DNA from: Buttiauxella sp965119215
GTDB lineage: Bacteria > Pseudomonadota > Gammaproteobacteria > Enterobacterales > Enterobacteriaceae
NCBI GenBank assembly: GCA_965119215.1
Contig: CBCPKK010000005.1
Coordinates: 418,490 to 482,489 of the forward strand
Reading direction: 5' to 3'
DNA length: 64,000 nt
The translations under genes and the position numbers were made by a program. Below, piece by piece: positions 33,124 to 42,333 of this stretch (position 1 is the stretch's first letter; the number at the start of each line of letters is the position of its first letter). Below the pieces are notes generated by a model. It had not been told where the DNA came from. It was given only the letters and a program-made list of their open reading frames with translations, and did not search any database.

Positions 33124-34869
33124 TTAATGTGAGTCGTGGTGATGCGTATGGCTACAGGCCTGCTCTTCCCACCATTTATGCTTAGTGGTCTTACCAATGC
33201 CTGGATTCATGCTGTTTGTAGGGTCATTTGCCTTATAAAACTGTTTTAAGCTAGCGGGTGCTTCGTATAAATGCCCGACATTATGCTCAGCCGGATATTG
33301 CGCGCCGCGTGAACGGAGTAATTCAAGCATCTGCTCTTTCAGCGCGTGCACATCAACCCCTTTTTTCACGATGTAATCCTGATGGAAAACATGGCACATA
33401 AAGTGGCCGTAATAGAGGCTGTGGCTTATCTGGCTGCTGATTTCAGGCGGCAGTTGTTCAAACCATTCCTGATCGTTACGGCGCAGGGCGATATCGAGCG
33501 CCAGAATATCTTCCACTTCGTTGGCATGAACGGCGTGATAACGCACGGCGGCACCAGCGGCAGCAAAACGGTGTAAAAATGCTTTCGCTCCTTCGGTTGG
33601 CGTACAGACGAAAAAGCCGCCTTCGGCCTGCTGGAAATAGCTCTCCAGCCAGTTTCGCGCTTCGGCGATGCCTTCACCGGACATCTTCAGCAAGAGATGA
33701 TGTTCGTACTTGCCACGCCACTCTTTCATGCGCGGCGGTAAATGGCTTGGGCACCAGCCGCTTAAACGTTGCAACACGCGGTCGGTGAAGTGCGGTTTCA
33801 CGAACGGGACTTTTTCAAACCACGCGTCGGTACGGCCTTTCAGGGTGAAAAACAGCGGCATTTTGTCGGTGCCGAGTTTGTCGATCATCATAAAGGTATC
33901 TTTGCCATACACTTCGGCAATGTCGTAGATATCGCGGTGCATGTATTCGCCCGCCACCGGCAGATTTTCAAAATTAGCCAGAATGTGACGGCGGATCTCG
34001 GTCAGCACCTCGGGTTTATTGGTGCCGATGTAAAACACCTCGTTTTGCTTTTCTGCCACAAAGGTATCAAGGCGCACGGCGAATACCGCCAGTTTCCCGG
34101 CGCAGCCAGACGCTTCAAAAAGACGGCTTGGATCAGCATTGAAACGCGATGGGGTATCTGCGTTAACATCGCGCACGCGTTCGGCATAATCTTTATCGGA
34201 CGCCTGGCGCTGGTCGTGCAGCACATTTTCAGGCTTCACGCGCTCGTCATCGAGCTTGCCGAGGATCTGTTCCGGCGTGACGCCAAGGTCGATGCCCAGA
34301 TGGTTCACCAGCGTCAATTTGCCTTGCTCGTCAATGCGGGCATACAGCGCCATTTCGGTATAGGCCGGGCCACGTTTAACCAGCGAACCACCGGAATTAT
34401 TACAAATCCCGCCAATCACCGATGCGCCAATACATGACGAACCAATCACCGAATGCGGCTCACGGCCTAACGGTTTAAGGGCTTTTTCCAGTTGATACAG
34501 CGTGCTGCCGGGGAATGCCAGAACCTGTTTACAGCCATCTAATAGCTGCAATTTATCCAGGCGCAAGGTACTGATGATCACAATTTCGCGATCGTAATCG
34601 TTGCCGTTTGGCGTGGAACCCTCTGTCAGACCCGTGTTGGCAGCCTGCATCAGAATAATTTTATCGTGGCTCACGCACACGCTCAGCACTCGCCATAACT
34701 CAAGCAGTGTGCCGGGGAAAACCACCGCCAGCGCCTCGCCCTGGCCGGAGCGGAAACCTTTGCGATAACGGGCAGTTTTGGCCGCGTCGGTTAAAACATG
34801 CTGGCTGCCAACCAGGCGATTCAGTTCATTAATAAATGTTTGTTTTTGAGTATCGGTAGGGTCAGACAT
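33124..34869 (-). CDS. dld: Quinone-dependent D-lactate dehydrogenase
   Basis: 581 residues from the ATG at 34869 (AAGGAGTGGATTC upstream); E. coli Dld has 571. It is a peripheral inner membrane flavoenzyme oxidising D-lactate to pyruvate and passing electrons to ubiquinone. FAD-binding region: GNDYDREIVIISTLRLDKL, and the long loop PLGREPHSVIGSSCIGASVIGGICNNSGGSLVKRGPAYTEMALYAR. Electropositive membrane-binding and cap segments follow. The last ten residues are His-rich (CSHTHHHDSH), a tail not found in E. coli. Divergent from bglX. Confidence 0.97.
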   Translation of the reverse strand: MSDPTDTQKQTFINELNRLVGSQHVLTDAAKTARYRKGFRSGQGEALAVVFPGTLLELWRVLSVCVSHDKIILMQAANTGLTEGSTPNGNDYDREIVIISTLRLDKLQLLDGCKQVLAFPGSTLYQLEKALKPLGREPHSVIGSSCIGASVIGGICNNSGGSLVKRGPAYTEMALYARIDEQGKLTLVNHLGIDLGVTPEQILGKLDDERVKPENVLHDQRQASDKDYAERVRDVNADTPSRFNADPSRLFEASGCAGKLAVFAVRLDTFVAEKQNEVFYIGTNKPEVLTEIRRHILANFENLPVAGEYMHRDIYDIAEVYGKDTFMMIDKLGTDKMPLFFTLKGRTDAWFEKVPFVKPHFTDRVLQRLSGWCPSHLPPRMKEWRGKYEHHLLLKMSGEGIAEARNWLESYFQQAEGGFFVCTPTEGAKAFLHRFAAAGAAVRYHAVHANEVEDILALDIALRRNDQEWFEQLPPEISSQISHSLYYGHFMCHVFHQDYIVKKGVDVHALKEQMLELLRSRGAQYPAEHNVGHLYEAPASLKQFYKANDPTNSMNPGIGKTTKHKWWEEQACSHTHHHDSH

Positions 34870-35071
34870 GAATCCACTCCTTGTGGCATGACAAAATATA
34901 AACTCGCTCTCAAGCATAGCTCGCAAAACGGTAATCATTACTCTGAAATGGCCTAAAAATCAGCCTTTAACCTCAGAGCGACTCTTCTTACAGCATTAAC
35001 CTTGTGGCACACTGCACGTCTTATCACTTCGTGCGGCCCTGAGTGGCGGCTTGAGCAAGAGAGTAATGTCG

Positions 35072-37369
35072 ATGAAATGGCTCTGTTCTGTAAGTATCGC
35101 AGTTAGCCTTGCGCTGCAACCCGCGCTGGCTAACGAAATGTTCGGCCCGCACCCTTTAACGCCGCAAGCGCGTGATGCATTCGTGACTGATTTGCTGAAA
35201 AAAATGACCACCGATGAAAAAATCGGCCAGTTACGGTTAATCAGCGTCGGGCCGGATAACCCGAAAGAAGCCATTCGCGAGATGATCAAAGACGGGCAAG
35301 TCGGGGCAATCTTCAATACGGTTACCCGCCACGATATCCGCTCCATGCAAGACCAGGTGATGCAACTTAACCGCCTGAAAATCCCATTATTCTTTGCTTA
35401 TGACGTGGTGCACGGTCAACGTACCGTGTTCCCAATCAGCCTTGGTTTAGCCTCGTCCTTTAATCTGGACGCTGTGAAAACTGTGGGCCGCGTTTCTGCC
35501 TATGAAGCCGCAGACGATGGTCTGAACATGACATGGGCACCGATGGTTGATGTATCGCGCGATCCGCGCTGGGGCCGTGTCTCCGAAGGTTTTGGTGAAG
35601 ATACTTATCTGACTTCAATCATGGGGAGCACTATGGTTGAAGCGATGCAGGGCAAAAGCCCGGCAGACCGCTACTCGGTGATGACCAGCGTGAAACACTT
35701 CGCCGCCTATGGCGCAGTGGAAGGGGGCAAGGAATACAACACGGTTGATATGAGCACCCAGCGTTTGTTCAACGACTATATGCCGCCTTACAAAGCCGCT
35801 CTGGATGCTGGCAGCGGTGGCGTGATGGTTGCGCTCAATTCCCTCAACGGAACGCCTGCATCTTCTGACAGCTGGCTGTTGAAAGATTTGCTGCGCGATG
35901 AGTGGAAATTTAAAGGCATCACCATTTCTGACCACGGTGCTATCAAAGAGCTGATTAAGCACGGTGTGGCGAGCGATCCGAAAGATGCGGTGCGTATTGC
36001 GCTGAACTCCGGCATCAACATGAGTATGAGCGACGAGTACTACAGCAAATACTTGCCAGAACTGGTGAAAAGCGGTGCCGTGCCAATGGCGGAGCTTGAT
36101 GATGCCACGCGCCATGTGCTGAACGTGAAATACGATATGGGGCTGTTTAATGACCCGTACAGCCACTTAGGGCCGAAAGAATCTGACCCGGAAGATACCA
36201 ACGCTGAAAGCCGTTTGCATCGTAAAGAAGCACGCGAAGTCGCACGCGAAAGCATGGTATTGCTGAAAAACTGCCTGCAAACATTGCCGCTGAAAAAATC
36301 CGGCACCATTGCGGTAATTGGCCCACTGGCCGACAGCAAACGTGACATGATGGGAAGCTGGTCAGCCGCAGGCGTTGCTGACCAAACCATCACCGTGTTG
36401 CAGGGCATTAAAAATACCGTAGGTGATAGCGCGAAAATCGTCGTAGCGAAGGGCGCGAACGTCACTGACGAAAAAGACATCGTGGCTTTCCTGAACCAGT
36501 ACGAGCCAGCCGTTCAGGTTGATTCCCGTTCTGCGCAAGCGATGATCGACGAAGCAGTAAACGCGGCGAAATCTGCTGATGTTGTGGTGGCTGTGGTCGG
36601 TGAAGCGCAGGGTATGGCGCACGAAGCCTCCAGCCGTACCGATCTGGTGCTGCCGCAAAGCCAGCGCGACTTAATTACCGCACTGAAAGCGACAGGCAAA
36701 CCGTTGGTTCTGGTGTTGATGAACGGTCGCCCACTGGCGCTGGTCAAAGAAAACCAACAGGCAGACGCGCTGCTGGAAGCCTGGTATAGCGGCACCGAAG
36801 GCGGTAATGCGGTGGCGGATATCCTGTTTGGTGATTACAACCCATCGGGCAAATTGCCGATGTCCTTCCCGCGTTCTGTCGGGCAGATCCCAACGTACTA
36901 CAGCCACTTAAACACTGGCCGTCCATACAATCCGGAAAAACCAAACAAATATACGTCTCACTACTTTGATGAAGCCAACGGCCCGCTGTTCCCGTTTGGT
37001 TACGGCTTGAGCTACACCACATTCACCGTCTCTGACGTGAAAATGTCTGCGCCTTCTATGAAGGCCGATGGCAAAGTGGAAGCGTCCGTTGAAGTGACAA
37101 ACACCGGTGACCGCGCAGGCGAAACCGTGGTGCAGATGTATTTGCATGATGTCACCGCGTCAATGAGTCGCCCAGTTAAAGAGCTGAAAGGCTTTAAGAA
37201 AGTGACGCTCAAACCGGGTGAAACGCAGACGGTGAGCTTCCCGATTGACGTTGAAGCCCTGAAGTTCTGGAACGCGCAAATGAAGCAAGTTGCCGAGCCT
37301 GGCAAATTCGACGTGTTTATCGGGCTTGATTCCGCTCGCGTGAAACAGGGCGAGTTTGAACTGAAATAA
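35072..37369 (+). CDS. bglX: Periplasmic beta-glucosidase BglX (GH3)
   Basis: 765 residues from the ATG at 35072, exactly the E. coli length and start. Signal peptide 1-20 (ends ALA). The GH3 N-terminal barrel holds GQLRLISVG, MTWAPMVDVSRDPRWGR, MTSVKHFAAYG and the nucleophile Asp287 (ISDHGAIKEL). The C-terminal sandwich and fibronectin-III domains follow (GEAQGMAHEASSRTDL, VEVTNTGDRAGETVVQMYL). It hydrolyses beta-glucosides in the periplasm. Codons upstream to 35051 also read open but lack a better ribosome site. Confidence 0.98.
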   Translation: MKWLCSVSIAVSLALQPALANEMFGPHPLTPQARDAFVTDLLKKMTTDEKIGQLRLISVGPDNPKEAIREMIKDGQVGAIFNTVTRHDIRSMQDQVMQLNRLKIPLFFAYDVVHGQRTVFPISLGLASSFNLDAVKTVGRVSAYEAADDGLNMTWAPMVDVSRDPRWGRVSEGFGEDTYLTSIMGSTMVEAMQGKSPADRYSVMTSVKHFAAYGAVEGGKEYNTVDMSTQRLFNDYMPPYKAALDAGSGGVMVALNSLNGTPASSDSWLLKDLLRDEWKFKGITISDHGAIKELIKHGVASDPKDAVRIALNSGINMSMSDEYYSKYLPELVKSGAVPMAELDDATRHVLNVKYDMGLFNDPYSHLGPKESDPEDTNAESRLHRKEAREVARESMVLLKNCLQTLPLKKSGTIAVIGPLADSKRDMMGSWSAAGVADQTITVLQGIKNTVGDSAKIVVAKGANVTDEKDIVAFLNQYEPAVQVDSRSAQAMIDEAVNAAKSADVVVAVVGEAQGMAHEASSRTDLVLPQSQRDLITALKATGKPLVLVLMNGRPLALVKENQQADALLEAWYSGTEGGNAVADILFGDYNPSGKLPMSFPRSVGQIPTYYSHLNTGRPYNPEKPNKYTSHYFDEANGPLFPFGYGLSYTTFTVSDVKMSAPSMKADGKVEASVEVTNTGDRAGETVVQMYLHDVTASMSRPVKELKGFKKVTLKPGETQTVSFPIDVEALKFWNAQMKQVAEPGKFDVFIGLDSARVKQGEFELK

Positions 37370-37381
37370 GACAGTACCTTC

Positions 37382-37406
37382 AAGAGCCGGGAAACCGGCT
37401 CTTTTC
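37382..37406 (+). terminator. Rho-independent terminator after bglX
   Basis: AGAGCCGG (37383-37390), GAAA tetraloop, CCGGCTCT (37395-37402) and a short T-run; 13 bases past the bglX stop. Confidence 0.88.
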
Positions 37407-37501
37407 CTAATCTTCTCTTCTCATTTTCCCATCGACTAAAACTCAGCTAAACTTTTGCGACTCCATGATTTTTAAGCAAAGAAAAACAGCGAGGAAGCAC
37501 A

Positions 37502-38413
37502 ATGAATTTATCAGCGCGTTGGAGCGTGGCGGGATTAGTGTTGCTGGCGGCAGGCGCACAGGCCGCTGAGCCGGTAAAAGTCGGGTCTAAAATTGATACC
37601 GAAGGATCATTGCTCGGCAATATCATTTTGCAGGTACTGGACAGCCACGGTGTCAAAACCGTCAATAAAGTGCAGTTAGGCGCCACTCCGGTGGTGCGTG
37701 GGGCTATAACCGCAGGTGAGCTGGATATTTACCCGGAATACACCGGTAACGGTGCGTTCTTCTTCAAAGATGAAAAAGATGCCGCGTGGAAAAATGCACA
37801 GCAGGGCTATGAGAAAGTTAAAAAACTCGATGCTGAAAAAAACCATCTGGTGTGGTTAACGCCCGCTCCGGCGAACAACACCTGGACTATTGCAGTACGC
37901 AAAGACCTGGCCGAAAAAAACAAACTAACCTCGCTTGATGACCTTAGCGCTTATCTGAAAAAAGGCGGTGAATTCAAACTGGCAGCCTCCGCTGAATTTA
38001 TCGAACGTTCCGATGCGCTTCCTGCCTTTGAAAAAGCCTATGGCTTTAAACTCGAACAACCGCAATTGCTGTCGCTGGCGGGTGGCGATACGGCTGTCAC
38101 CATTAAAGCCGCCGCTCAACAAACCTCGGGCGTGAACGCTGCGATGGCTTACGGAACCGATGGCCCAGTTGCGGCACTTGGCTTGCAAACATTGAGCGAC
38201 CCAAAAGGGGTGCAACCGATTTACGCCCCAACGCCGGTAGTACGTGAAAGCGTGCTGAAGGCCTATCCAGAAATGGGTGAATGGCTGAAGCCGGTGTTTG
38301 CGTCCCTGGATGCAAAAACGCTGCAACAGCTTAATGCGAGTATTGCGGTAGAAGGGTTGGACGCTAAAAAAGTGGCCGCTGATTACCTGAAACAGAAAGG
38401 TTTTGTGAAGTAA
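37502..38413 (+). CDS. osmF: Glycine-betaine-type ABC transporter periplasmic binding protein OsmF
   Basis: 303 residues, with GAGGAAGCACA before the ATG and a signal peptide ending QAA at about 22. OpuAC/ProX-like fold: KVGSKIDTEGSLLGNIILQVLDSHG, AITAGELDIYPEYTGNGAFFF and ASAEFIERSDALPAFEKAYGF. OsmF-YehYXW is a low-affinity glycine-betaine-type importer of uncertain physiological substrate, induced by osmotic stress and RpoS in E. coli. It is first in the operon and separated from yehY by 110 bases carrying a REP pair. Confidence 0.96.
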   Translation: MNLSARWSVAGLVLLAAGAQAAEPVKVGSKIDTEGSLLGNIILQVLDSHGVKTVNKVQLGATPVVRGAITAGELDIYPEYTGNGAFFFKDEKDAAWKNAQQGYEKVKKLDAEKNHLVWLTPAPANNTWTIAVRKDLAEKNKLTSLDDLSAYLKKGGEFKLAASAEFIERSDALPAFEKAYGFKLEQPQLLSLAGGDTAVTIKAAAQQTSGVNAAMAYGTDGPVAALGLQTLSDPKGVQPIYAPTPVVRESVLKAYPEMGEWLKPVFASLDAKTLQQLNASIAVEGLDAKKVAADYLKQKGFVK

Positions 38414-38430
38414 ATAAGATGCGAATCAGT

Positions 38431-38503
38431 GGTGGATGTCGCTTACGCTAATCCCCCTACAATTGCGGTTTCGTAGGTCGGATTAGCGTAAGCGACATCC
38501 GAC
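38431..38503. repeat. REP-pair (BIME-like) inverted repeat inside the osmF-yehYXW operon
   Basis: Unit A at 38431-38460 (core GGATGTCGCTTACGCTAATCC) and unit B at 38473-38503 (core GGATTAGCGTAAGCGACATCC) are inverted; same family as 5121-5195. Its place after the binding-protein gene is typical for REP elements that protect the upstream mRNA and raise binding-protein expression over the permeases. Confidence 0.8.
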
Positions 38504-38523
38504 AAAACTAACAGGATGTATTT

Positions 38524-39681
38524 TTGCCCATAATTCATAACCGCGTCCTGCTGCTACTGGTGATATTGCTGGTGGTGGCGGGCGCTGCATTACCGTTTAT
38601 CAACTTTGCACCAAACCGCCTGGTTTCCGGTGAGTCTATCGCGCTTAGCCATCTCCCCGCGCAGGCCTGGCTGATGCTCTCCCTTCCGGTTCTTGTCCTG
38701 GCTGGCCTTATCTTTGCGCCTTGCAGGCCACTTCCGCTGTTACTGACCCTGCTGGTGGGCGAGTTGCTTTTTATCGCCATTCTGGTGGTGATGGGGCATA
38801 CCGCATCGCAATTTGCTCAGCAGGGCAGCACGTTGGCGCGTACTTCGCCCGGTAGCGGATTGTGGCTCTCGTTAACGCTGTGCTTGTTACTGTGCGCAGA
38901 TGCCATCAACCGTCTGACTCCCAAAGCGCTGTGGCGTTTACTGCTGAATTTACAGGTCTGGATTGTGCCGGTAGCACTGCTGTGGAGCGGTTATTTTGCC
39001 GATCTCTCGCTACTCAAAGAGTACGCCAATCGCCAGGATGTTTTTGATGATGCGCTGACTCGTCACCTGGCTTTGCTGCTAGGAACTTTGTTCCCCGCCT
39101 TATTGATTGGCGTGCCGCTCGGCGTGTTTTGTTATACCCGTCAAAGCTGGCAATCCTCGGTGTTTTCTGTGCTCAACGTGATTCAGACGGTGCCTTCCGT
39201 GGCGTTGTTTGGCCTGTTGATTGCGCCGTTGGCGGGCCTGGTAAAAGTAATGCCGTGGCTAGGTTCTGTTGGCGTCAGCGGAATTGGTGTGGCTCCGGCG
39301 TTAATCGCGCTGGTGCTGTACGCGCTGTTGCCGTTGGTGCGCGGCGTGGTGGCTGGTTTGCAGCATGTTCCGCGCAACATTATTGAAAGCGCCGAAGGGA
39401 TGGGCATGTCGCGCTGGCAGATTTTCTGGCAGGCCGAAGTGCCGCTCGCACTGCCGGTTTTATTGCGCAGTCTGCGCGTCGTTTGCGTTCAAACAATAGG
39501 TATGACAGTTATCGCAGCGCTGATTGGTGCTGGTGGTTTTGGGGCGATTATCTTCCAGGGATTACTCAGTAGTGCGCTGGATTTGGTGTTGCTCGGGGTG
39601 ATCCCGGTTATTGCGCTGGCGGTCATTCTGGACGCGTTTTTTAAACTGTTTATCTCATTACTTGAGGAAAAACAGCCATGA
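38524..39681 (+). CDS. yehY: Glycine-betaine-type ABC transporter permease YehY
   Basis: 385 residues, exactly the E. coli length, if translation starts at the TTG at 38524 behind ACAGGATG; no in-frame ATG is available nearby. An N-terminal region with several membrane helices (about 1-165) is followed by the canonical permease domain with the EAA-like loop AEGMGMSRWQIFWQAEVPLALPVLLRSLR. It pairs with YehW. The stop overlaps the yehX start as ATGA. The rare TTG start may lower expression. Confidence 0.94.
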   Translation: MPIIHNRVLLLLVILLVVAGAALPFINFAPNRLVSGESIALSHLPAQAWLMLSLPVLVLAGLIFAPCRPLPLLLTLLVGELLFIAILVVMGHTASQFAQQGSTLARTSPGSGLWLSLTLCLLLCADAINRLTPKALWRLLLNLQVWIVPVALLWSGYFADLSLLKEYANRQDVFDDALTRHLALLLGTLFPALLIGVPLGVFCYTRQSWQSSVFSVLNVIQTVPSVALFGLLIAPLAGLVKVMPWLGSVGVSGIGVAPALIALVLYALLPLVRGVVAGLQHVPRNIIESAEGMGMSRWQIFWQAEVPLALPVLLRSLRVVCVQTIGMTVIAALIGAGGFGAIIFQGLLSSALDLVLLGVIPVIALAVILDAFFKLFISLLEEKQP

Positions 39682-40622
39682 TCGAATTTGAAAATGTCAG
39701 CAAGTCCTTCCAGGGCGAGGCGGCAGTCAGTGACTTATCGCTGAATATTAAGGAAGGGGAGTTTACGGTGCTGATTGGCACTTCCGGCTCCGGGAAATCC
39801 ACCACGCTGAAAATGATTAACCGCCTTGTGGAACACGATACCGGGCGGATCCGTTTTGCCGGGGAAGAAATCCGCAACTTTGACGCAAAAACGCTGCGCC
39901 GCCGGATGGGATATGCGATTCAGTCTATCGGCCTGTTTCCCCACTGGAGCGTGGCGCAAAACATTGCCACTGTGCCGCAATTGCTGAAATGGCCGAAAGC
40001 GCGGATCACGGCACGTATTGACGAGTTGCTGGATTTGCTTGGCCTTGAAGCCGCGCAATTTCGTGACCGTTATCCGCATCAACTTTCTGGCGGGCAACAG
40101 CAACGTGTCGGTGTGGCGCGTGCGCTGGCGGCTGACCCGGAAGTCTTGTTGATGGATGAGCCGTTTGGCGCGCTGGACCCGGTCACTCGCGGGGCACTCC
40201 AACAAGAAATTATCCGCATTCATCAGCTGCTGGGGCGCACCATCGTGCTGGTGACGCACGACATCGACGAAGCGCTGACGCTTGCCGACAGGATCGTGCT
40301 GATGGATAGCGGGCGGGTGATTCAACAGGGTACGCCGCTGGAATTGTTAACCCGTCCGGCGACAGAATTTGTGCGTGATTTCTTTGGCCGTAGCGAACTA
40401 GGTGTGCGGCTGCTGTCGTTACGCCATGTTGCTGACCGCGTGCGAACGCAGGAGCGAGTAGACGGGGAGGCGATTAGCGAAGCTATTACATTGCGCGAGG
40501 CGTTATCGCTGTTTGTTGACCGCCAGTGCCAGCAGTTGCCGGTGGTAAATCGGCAAGGCGAACCCTGCGGCGTACTGCATTTTAGCGATTTGGTGCGAGG
40601 TGAAGATGCGTCTGCTTCGTGA
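39678..40622 (+). CDS. yehX: Glycine-betaine-type ABC transporter ATPase YehX
   Basis: 314 residues (308 in E. coli). Walker A GTSGSGKST (about residues 33-41), Q-loop YAIQSIGLFPHWSV, signature LSGGQQQR, Walker B VLLMDEPFGALD and H-loop VTHDIDEA. A C-terminal extension from about residue 240 resembles the CBS-like regulatory part of ProV/OpuA ATPases (LREALSLFVDRQCQQLPVVNRQGEPCGVL). Overlaps both neighbours, consistent with coupled translation. Confidence 0.96.
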   Translation: MIEFENVSKSFQGEAAVSDLSLNIKEGEFTVLIGTSGSGKSTTLKMINRLVEHDTGRIRFAGEEIRNFDAKTLRRRMGYAIQSIGLFPHWSVAQNIATVPQLLKWPKARITARIDELLDLLGLEAAQFRDRYPHQLSGGQQQRVGVARALAADPEVLLMDEPFGALDPVTRGALQQEIIRIHQLLGRTIVLVTHDIDEALTLADRIVLMDSGRVIQQGTPLELLTRPATEFVRDFFGRSELGVRLLSLRHVADRVRTQERVDGEAISEAITLREALSLFVDRQCQQLPVVNRQGEPCGVLHFSDLVRGEDASAS

Positions 40623-41337
40623 CCCTTTGCTGTGGCTGATTGCGCTATTTATCGCATTATTGGTAGTGATGCCGTACAGCAGCGCGCTGTTTAGCTGGTT
40701 GTTTCCTGAGCTGGAAAGGCCGCTGTATCAGCAAGACAGTTTTATGTCGTTGGCGATAAAACATTTCATGCTGGTGGGGATTTCTAGCCTGGTGGCTATC
40801 GTGGTGGGAGTTGGACTGGGGATCGCCGTGACGCGCCCGGCGGGGCTTGAGTTCCGCTCACTGGTTGAAACCATTACTGCCGCAGGGCAGACATTTCCCC
40901 CGGTGGCGGTGCTGGCGATTGCTGTACCCGTAATGGGATTTGGCCAGCAGCCCGCGATTATCGCGCTGGTGCTTTACGGTTTGCTGCCAATTTTGCAGGG
41001 AACGCTGGCTGGGATGGGGACAGTACCGGATGCGACGAAAGAGATTGCGTTGGGGGCAGGAATGAGCCGCTGGCAGATGCTGCGAAAAGTGGAGTTACCG
41101 CTGGCAGCCCCCGTGATTCTGGCGGGGATTCGCACCTCGGTGATTATTAATATCGGGACCGCGGCAATTGCTTCAACCGTGGGAGCCAGCACATTGGGCT
41201 CGCCGATAATCATCGGGCTGAGCGGCTTTAACACCGCTTATGTCATTCAGGGCGCGTTGTTAGTCGCGCTGGCCGCCATTGTGGTCGACCGCCTGTTTGA
41301 ACGCCTGCTACGTTACATCACGCGCCATGAAGGATAA
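40606..41337 (+). CDS. yehW: Glycine-betaine-type ABC transporter permease YehW
   Basis: 243 residues from the ATG at 40606 (E. coli 243); a GTG at 40600 is also possible. Five or six membrane helices and the coupling loop ALGAGMSRWQMLRKVELPLAAPVILAGIRTS are present. Conserved AAGQTFPPVAVLAIAVP and GASTLGSPIIIGLSGFNTAYVIQGALLVALAAI. Last gene of the operon; its 3' end overlaps yohO on the other strand by 20 bases. Confidence 0.95.
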   Translation: MRLLRDPLLWLIALFIALLVVMPYSSALFSWLFPELERPLYQQDSFMSLAIKHFMLVGISSLVAIVVGVGLGIAVTRPAGLEFRSLVETITAAGQTFPPVAVLAIAVPVMGFGQQPAIIALVLYGLLPILQGTLAGMGTVPDATKEIALGAGMSRWQMLRKVELPLAAPVILAGIRTSVIINIGTAAIASTVGASTLGSPIIIGLSGFNTAYVIQGALLVALAAIVVDRLFERLLRYITRHEG

Positions 41338-41425
41338 CGATATAACCGACCAGCATCACGCCGCCAATCCCGCCGATAGCCATTACCAGCATTCCGCCCA
41401 CCAGGGCAATTTTTTTCAGTTTCAT
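41318..41425 (-). CDS. yohO: Small inner membrane protein YohO (35 aa)
   Basis: Read by eye; too short for ordinary ORF calling. ATG at 41425-41423, TGA at 41320-41318, 35 residues beginning MKLKKIALVGGMLV and ending GYIVILHGA. One hydrophobic helix with a basic N-terminus and a GGIGGVML core shared with E. coli YohO, which has the same length and the same place between yehW and mlrA. GGAGCG is 5 bases upstream of the ATG. Function unknown. Confidence 0.82.
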   Translation of the reverse strand: MKLKKIALVGGMLVMAIGGIGGVMLVGYIVILHGA

Positions 41426-41494
41426 ATTCGCTCCGTTTATTACAGGGGCGATTATAAGATGAAGCGGGGTTGTTAATGAACTATTAAGTTTATT

Positions 41495-42250
41495 TTACGC
41501 GTGAGTAGGCGAGTGTCCGTTACTCTGCAACGGGAAAATCTGTATCCCGGAACAACGCCATAACTCGAGTTGATCGAGCTGATTGGTGGTCGGTGTATCA
41601 CCACACCAGACTAATAACGTTTGTTGAGCGAAAAGCTCCGGGCGCAATTGATGCAGGGGATGCGCCAGCACGTCAATGCGCCAGCCTTGTTGAATGGCCA
41701 TCCACGCAGCCATCCATAAACGGGTGGTGTCCGGCGTGTCCCAGCCTACCAGTAGGGCATCTTTACCGCTGCGTTTACGTGCTGATGCGAGACAAAGCGC
41801 GATGTAGCCAATCAGCGCACCGTCTAACAGACTTAGCAGGGTATTGAGCGTCACTTGTTGGCATTGCAGGCGGCGGCGCAGAGGGCTGTAAAGCTGCTGG
41901 ACGAGGGTTTCGGCAGGGTAATCGCGGCCTATATCAGCAATCCAGGCGCGTAAGCGATGAGGGCTACCGCTTTGCAAATGGTGGAGTAATAGCTCCTGGC
42001 GCTCACGCCAGCCGCTTTCGACATCTTGAAGTTCACCGCTCAATAAGGCTTTCACCTTACTGACCTGAACACCGTTTTCAATCCAGTGTTTGATTTCGCG
42101 AATACGATCGATATCGGCATCCTCAAATAAGCGATGTCCGCCATCGGTACGCTGCGGTTTTAATAACCCGTAACGCCGTTGCCAGGCACGCAACGTTACG
42201 GGGTTGATATCACAAAGCACAGCCACTTCACCAATCGTATAAAGCGCCAT
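41495..42250 (-). CDS. mlrA: MerR-family regulator MlrA (curli/csgD activator)
   Basis: 251 residues (243 in E. coli). The MerR DNA-binding domain is at 1-70 (YTIGEVAVLCDINPVTLRAWQRRYGLLKPQRTDGGHRLF). The C-terminal B12-binding-like helical domain carries LVQQLYSPLRRRLQCQQ and GALIGYIALCLASA. In E. coli MlrA activates csgD and so curli and biofilm formation under RpoS control through the YdaM/YciR c-di-GMP module. It lies next to yohO and yehW as in E. coli. Confidence 0.94.
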   Translation of the reverse strand: MALYTIGEVAVLCDINPVTLRAWQRRYGLLKPQRTDGGHRLFEDADIDRIREIKHWIENGVQVSKVKALLSGELQDVESGWRERQELLLHHLQSGSPHRLRAWIADIGRDYPAETLVQQLYSPLRRRLQCQQVTLNTLLSLLDGALIGYIALCLASARKRSGKDALLVGWDTPDTTRLWMAAWMAIQQGWRIDVLAHPLHQLRPELFAQQTLLVWCGDTPTTNQLDQLELWRCSGIQIFPLQSNGHSPTHA

Positions 42251-42333
42251 GTTATCCCCACAGTCTTCCCGGGAAGCCCCCGTATAACTGTAGTCAGTGG
42301 CATGGACTCTGTGTAATTTTTAGCAACAAATGC

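Noticed and set aside
33769..34437. 222-codon open frame antisense to dld
   Set aside because: Shadow of a highly conserved coding gene; composition is that of a reverse-complemented reading frame.
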